A DNA stretch of 16,354 nt, taken from NCBI GenBank assembly GCA_958405585.1, contig CATYEP010000029.1:1-16354 (forward strand), in the 5' to 3' direction. A model generated the notes under the pieces. That model was not told where the DNA came from. It worked only from the letters and a program-made list of their open reading frames with translations, and did not search any database. Shown in pieces: positions 13,440-16,354 of the stretch. Numbering within the stretch: position 1 is the stretch's first letter; every line of letters starts with the position of its first letter. Origin of the DNA: an uncultured Eubacteriales bacterium. Its GTDB lineage: Bacteria; Bacillota; Clostridia; Christensenellales; Borkfalkiaceae. Position numbers and translations under genes: made by a program.

Positions 13440-14507
13440 TTATTTTGTTACCGTTACTTTTTTGAGCGCTCTCGGATGATCGGGCGTGAGACCCTTTCCG
13501 CAGCTGACTTTGCAGGCAAGCATCTGCGCCGCCATCGCAAAGGAAAACACCGTTTCGCTCTCCTGCGCACCGCCGGGGATTTGCACAACGTGCGCTTTCA
13601 TATTCTTGAAGCTCTGTGCGTCATCTGTGATCACATACAGATCAGCGCCGAGTTCACACATCTTTTCCGCACTCTTGACATAATCCTCCCGATGCACTTC
13701 CTCGGACGCTCCCGCCAAAGTATGTGCCGAAGCAAACAAAATCACTTTCGTGCCGCTTCCGATCATCGCCATGGGACCATGATAAAAATCCGAACTATGG
13801 TAAGCACGCGCACGGATATAACATGTTTCCTGCAACTTCAGTCCGCATTCAAACGCAAGCGCCGCAGAAATTCCTCTGCCAAGGATAAAGCATTCCTGCA
13901 CGTCTATGAAATCTTTCGCCATGGCGTCCGTCGCCGCATCGATCGCCGCACGATCCTTTTCCAGCATTGCACCGATAGCAGGAATGTCCTCTTCGCCCTT
14001 CAGAGCATATACCAGCAACAAGCAAAGATAAAGCTGCGCGCTGAACGTCTTGGTAGCCGCCACGCTCTTTTCTTCCCCCGCAAAACAGCAAAGATGATAT
14101 TTTGCAAGCCCCGCAAGCGGACTCTTTTCATCGTTTGTGATCGCGACCGTCACCGCGCCGCACTCGTTTGCGCTCTTTACGATCTCCATTACGTCCGCGG
14201 CTTTTCCGCTCTGTGAACAGCCGATCACCAGGGAATGGCGCAGATCCAGCTTACCGCCGTACATCGTTTCAACGGCAGGCGCACCCGACGCCACCGGCAA
14301 TCCCAAAAGACTCTCCGCAAGATATTTGAAAAAGATCATAGCATGATCGGACGTGCCGCGCGCCGCCGTATAGACATTCGTGATGTGCGACTTCTTCACT
14401 GCCGTTACGATCTCTTGAAGCACCGCCGAACTTTTTTTCTGCAGCTCTTTCAAAACCGCAGGCGCCTCGTTCAATTCGCTCCACATCAAAGTTTCCGTAT
14501 AATTCAT
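13440..14507 (-). CDS. SIS-domain sugar-phosphate isomerase/deaminase (GlmS C-domain/NagB-II-like)
   Basis: The 355-residue protein has two SIS domains like the isomerase half of GlmS. The first shows TAARGTSDHA (47-56), the phosphate-binding GCSQSGKAADV (97-107) and SVAATKTFSAQLYLCLLLVY (148-167). The second shows FILGRGISAALAFECGLKLQ (207-226) and DFYHGPMAMI (240-249), and the protein ends in TPDHPRALKKVTVT, comparable to the C-terminal tail of GlmS. There is no N-terminal glutaminase domain, so it is not a glucosamine-6-phosphate synthase. Deamination and isomerisation of an amino-sugar phosphate (NagB-II or archaeal GlmD type) is the likely role; AgaS-type activity is an alternative. It starts 4 bp after the deacetylase stop codon with GGAGG 9 nt before the ATG, so the two are coupled. 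Confidence 0.9.
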   Translation of the reverse strand: MNYTETLMWSELNEAPAVLKELQKKSSAVLQEIVTAVKKSHITNVYTAARGTSDHAMIFFKYLAESLLGLPVASGAPAVETMYGGKLDLRHSLVIGCSQSGKAADVMEIVKSANECGAVTVAITNDEKSPLAGLAKYHLCCFAGEEKSVAATKTFSAQLYLCLLLVYALKGEEDIPAIGAMLEKDRAAIDAATDAMAKDFIDVQECFILGRGISAALAFECGLKLQETCYIRARAYHSSDFYHGPMAMIGSGTKVILFASAHTLAGASEEVHREDYVKSAEKMCELGADLYVITDDAQSFKNMKAHVVQIPGGAQESETVFSFAMAAQMLACKVSCGKGLTPDHPRALKKVTVTK

Positions 14508-14511
14508 TCCC

Positions 14512-15363
14512 TTATTCCTCCGTAAACCTTTTTATCGTCGACCGTACTTCGTTTTCAAACCGACGAATGTATCCCGTCACATATTCCGCCACATCCAGCG
14601 TCTTGTCTTTGATCAGCGGCGTCATATCCATGGCATAATTAAGCCCCGTATATGTATCGCAGGCATGACTCGCCGAAAACGTCGCATTCGCCACGCGACG
14701 CCCTTCCGCCGCAAGCTCATACCTCTTTCCGCCGACAATCTGGCTGTCAAACACTCCGGAAAGTGCCCGCGCTATATTCGGATGCGGACCGCAATCCATG
14801 TATACCTTTTCCTCGTCCAGAACCCAGTCCAGATCCCGCCAAACTTCGCATCCGTAAACCTTTTCCGGAAGTTCATTCTCCTTCAGTTTCCGCAGCGCCG
14901 TTATCACTTTCAAAGCCGTGCCGACATGCGTTTCATGCTTATCCGCAAGGTTGTGCATGTACACATACTGCGGGCGCGCCGCACGGAAAAGCTGCACAAA
15001 TTCTTCTATGATTTCCGTATCTTTCGGATCTTTGACCTGACGGGAAGGATGCCCCAACAATACCTGCACACCGTATTCGCCGACATACGCCGCCTTTTTC
15101 TGCTCACCGATGCGGATCTTTTTCATATCCTCGTCCGTAAAGTCGGCATATAAGCCGTTCCGCGGACTGCCTGCCCCGTCTGTCGTGACGACCGCCCCGA
15201 ACCACTTGTCCTCCCTGCCGAAACACTCGGCAATCGGTGCGTAAGCCATAAACTCGATGTCGTCCTGGTGCGCCGAAACAGCAAGATGCGTAATGCGCGA
15301 AAACGCTTCTTTTTCCGACTTTCCGTCCGGTACAAAAACTATTGCATTTTTATTCAATTCCAT
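14512..15363 (-). CDS. PIG-L/LmbE family N-acetyl sugar deacetylase
   Basis: The 283-residue protein carries the PIG-L zinc-site motif as AHQDDIE (31-37, H32 and D35 as ligands), with Q in place of the usual P. A second site HETHVG (H143, H146) supplies the further ligand. No signal peptide is present, so the substrate is cytoplasmic. Family members remove acetyl groups from N-acetylglucosamine units, for example in GlcNAc-inositol or, in Thermococcus, diacetylchitobiose. Just before the SIS gene and downstream of a NahK-like kinase, the substrate is probably an N-acetylhexosamine or its phosphate; this is inference. GGGGAG lies 9 nt before the ATG. A possible own promoter is at 15417-15445. 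Confidence 0.9.
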   Translation of the reverse strand: MELNKNAIVFVPDGKSEKEAFSRITHLAVSAHQDDIEFMAYAPIAECFGREDKWFGAVVTTDGAGSPRNGLYADFTDEDMKKIRIGEQKKAAYVGEYGVQVLLGHPSRQVKDPKDTEIIEEFVQLFRAARPQYVYMHNLADKHETHVGTALKVITALRKLKENELPEKVYGCEVWRDLDWVLDEEKVYMDCGPHPNIARALSGVFDSQIVGGKRYELAAEGRRVANATFSASHACDTYTGLNYAMDMTPLIKDKTLDVAEYVTGYIRRFENEVRSTIKRFTEE

Positions 15364-15416
15364 ACTCCGATTCTCCCCTGTACTTCGCGGATCTTTCGGT
15401 ATCCGTCCTTTCCTTT

Positions 15417-15445
15417 ATTTTATCATAAACCTTCCTTAAAAGCAA
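15417..15445 (-). promoter_or_regulatory. Possible internal promoter for the deacetylase and SIS genes
   Basis: On the minus strand TTGCTT (15445-15440) and TAAAAT (15422-15417) have a 17-nt spacer; the -35 is weak. It lies in the 107-bp gap between the CBM9-like gene and the deacetylase gene, with no terminator seen before it. A short inverted repeat CGGAT-N8-ATCCG (about 15388-15405) follows in the leader. Confidence 0.45.
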
Positions 15446-15470
15446 GCAAACTTCTCTCCGCTATCTTTCC

Positions 15471-15989
15471 TCACACAAAATATGCCGGCCGATGAAAACT
15501 TTCACATAAAGTCGGATTCAACGCATACAGCAACTGTCTTCCGTCCGCCTTTTTGTCCAGACGGAACGCGTTCAGAACACATTTTTTTGCGTCATAACCT
15601 TTCATCGACGAATACGGGATACGGATCGTTACCCGATACCCGCCTTCCGTTTCCGCCGCACTCGCCGAAAACATCGGATCGACCTTTTTTAATTTCGGCG
15701 TTTTTCCGTCCTCGTTGCACACCTCGCCGAAAAAACGCACCCCGTACGGAGATACTTCCAACTCCAGATACTTCTTGCGATCGCCGTCGGGCGATAAGAA
15801 TACCTCCACAGCGTCATCCTGCCATATATCTTCATTGTCATGCCGAAAACGGCTCACGATCGCCGCATCCGCCACTTCAAAACAAAAATTCAGCCCGTCG
15901 CTGCAAACATCCATCCGAACACGGCAGCCGTCATCATCCGCTCCCGTTACGTTCTCTTTCAGATAATACCATTTACCCGCATCAACCAT
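15471..15989 (-). CDS. Carbohydrate-binding family 9-like protein, apparently cytoplasmic
   Basis: The 172-residue protein looks like a single CBM9/DOMON-like beta-sandwich. It shows GLNFCFEVAD, the typical WQDDAVEVFLSPDGDRKKYLE (about 56-76), LEVSPYGVRFFGE, a later GYRVTIRIPYSSM, LNAFRLDK, and the family's end motif ALNPTLCESFHRPAYFV. CBM9-type domains bind sugar chain ends, but they are usually secreted modules; here no signal peptide or enzyme domain is attached. It starts 4 bp after the kinase stop, with its ribosome site GAGGT inside the kinase's last codons, so translation is coupled. A role as a cytoplasmic sugar-binding or non-catalytic helper is inference. Confidence 0.8.
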   Translation of the reverse strand: MVDAGKWYYLKENVTGADDDGCRVRMDVCSDGLNFCFEVADAAIVSRFRHDNEDIWQDDAVEVFLSPDGDRKKYLELEVSPYGVRFFGEVCNEDGKTPKLKKVDPMFSASAAETEGGYRVTIRIPYSSMKGYDAKKCVLNAFRLDKKADGRQLLYALNPTLCESFHRPAYFV

Positions 15990-15993
15990 TTTT

Positions 15994-16354
15994 TTACCTC
16001 ACGTTTGCCATTTTCTGAAGCAAATCATAGTTCTGAAGCATCTCATCCGCAAGCCGCATCTGCGTATGCGTGCGATCCAGATTCTGCCCCTCTCGCGTCG
16101 TATGGAAATATACGTCGTTTTCCAGATAATCGGTCAGAAAACGCATTCCGCATTCATACGTCATCAATATGGCTCCCATTGCCAGATTCTCCCGTTCCGC
16201 ATCCGTGATCGATGCACCGACCGCCGAAAGGTATCCTTTCAGATACGTTTCATAAAGATCCGGGCGGAAATGTACCTTTGAAAGATCCGGCTCATCCTCC
16301 GCCGCACTGTTGCAACCGAAACGGATGCTGTCCCCGAAATCATAGCACAGCGAT
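15994..16354 (-). CDS. C-terminal part of a NahK-like sugar kinase, cut by the right window edge
   Basis: The frame is open from the right edge to the stop codon at 15994 and gives 119 residues. The first ones read SLCYDFGDSIRFGCNSAAED, followed by DLSKVHF, a central MTYECGMRFLTDYLENDVYF and REGQNLDRTHTQMRLADEML. This is the C-lobe pattern of APH-fold kinases related to N-acetylhexosamine 1-kinase (NahK). The ATG at 16179 is internal and not the start. The catalytic residues lie outside the window, so whether it phosphorylates GlcNAc, GalNAc or another sugar cannot be judged. It heads the visible operon: kinase, CBM9-like, deacetylase, SIS. Confidence 0.82.
   Translation of the reverse strand, partial: SLCYDFGDSIRFGCNSAAEDEPDLSKVHFRPDLYETYLKGYLSAVGASITDAERENLAMGAILMTYECGMRFLTDYLENDVYFHTTREGQNLDRTHTQMRLADEMLQNYDLLQKMANVR

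Noticed and set aside
13347..14216. 289-codon plus-strand open frame opposite the SIS gene
   Set aside because: It begins inside a terminator hairpin, is rich in Arg, His and Cys without motifs, and shadows a clear SIS-domain gene.
1..16354. Mobile elements, CRISPR repeats, tRNA or rRNA genes, phage or defence islands
   Set aside because: No transposase, integrase, direct-repeat array, cloverleaf or rRNA sequence was seen. The content is ordinary chromosomal metabolism, regulation and sporulation.

Overview
The window looks like chromosomal DNA of an anaerobic, endospore-forming member of the Clostridia. The main reasons are a spoVAD-spoVAE pair, a clostridial-type glutamate dehydrogenase, a GlpP-controlled glycerol-3-phosphate dehydrogenase operon split over three proteins, strong purine-rich ribosome binding sites and many hairpin terminators. 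The lineage is an inference from gene content; no rRNA or tRNA gene is present. All genes except one (a WYL regulator) lie on the minus strand. I see no insertion sequence, phage gene, CRISPR array or tRNA.

Layout from left to right. 1-125: start of a cut-off minus-strand gene with a good promoter. 126-465: no gene. 466-1941: gdhA with its own promoter and terminator. 2004-3510: a divergent pair, an unrecognised 158-residue protein (minus, TTG start) and a WYL-domain regulator (plus), sharing a 51-bp promoter region with a TGACA-N5-TGTCA palindrome. 3576-3740: two hairpins where the regulator and the glp operon converge. 3791-7615: glp operon (FAD dehydrogenase with [2Fe-2S] domain, second FAD/NAD oxidoreductase, DUF1667 Cys protein, GlpP antiterminator). 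Its leader carries a terminator that GlpP probably controls, and two sigma-A promoters exactly 100 bp apart. 7953-11552: a redox/sulfur cluster read right to left as NifX-like metal-cluster protein, Crp/Fnr regulator, thioredoxin, and coenzyme A-disulfide reductase fused to rhodanese. A GTAACA-T-TGTTAC palindrome sits about 41 bp upstream of the predicted thioredoxin start point, the usual place for a Crp/Fnr activator. 11656-13193: spoVAD-spoVAE without spoVAC. 13294-13414: three hairpins in a row. 13440-16354: an amino-sugar operon read right to left as NahK-like sugar kinase (cut by the window edge), CBM9-like protein, PIG-L deacetylase and SIS-domain isomerase/deaminase.

How the parts may work together. 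The glp operon would oxidise glycerol-3-phosphate, and GlpP, encoded last, would read the substrate level and let RNA polymerase through its own operon's leader. The NifX-like/Crp-Fnr/Trx/CoADR-rhodanese group looks like a thiol, persulfide or oxygen-stress module with its own regulator. The last operon suggests phosphorylation, deacetylation and deamination of N-acetylhexosamines by families other than NagA and NagB. Functions are assigned by reading protein motifs; no database search was run.
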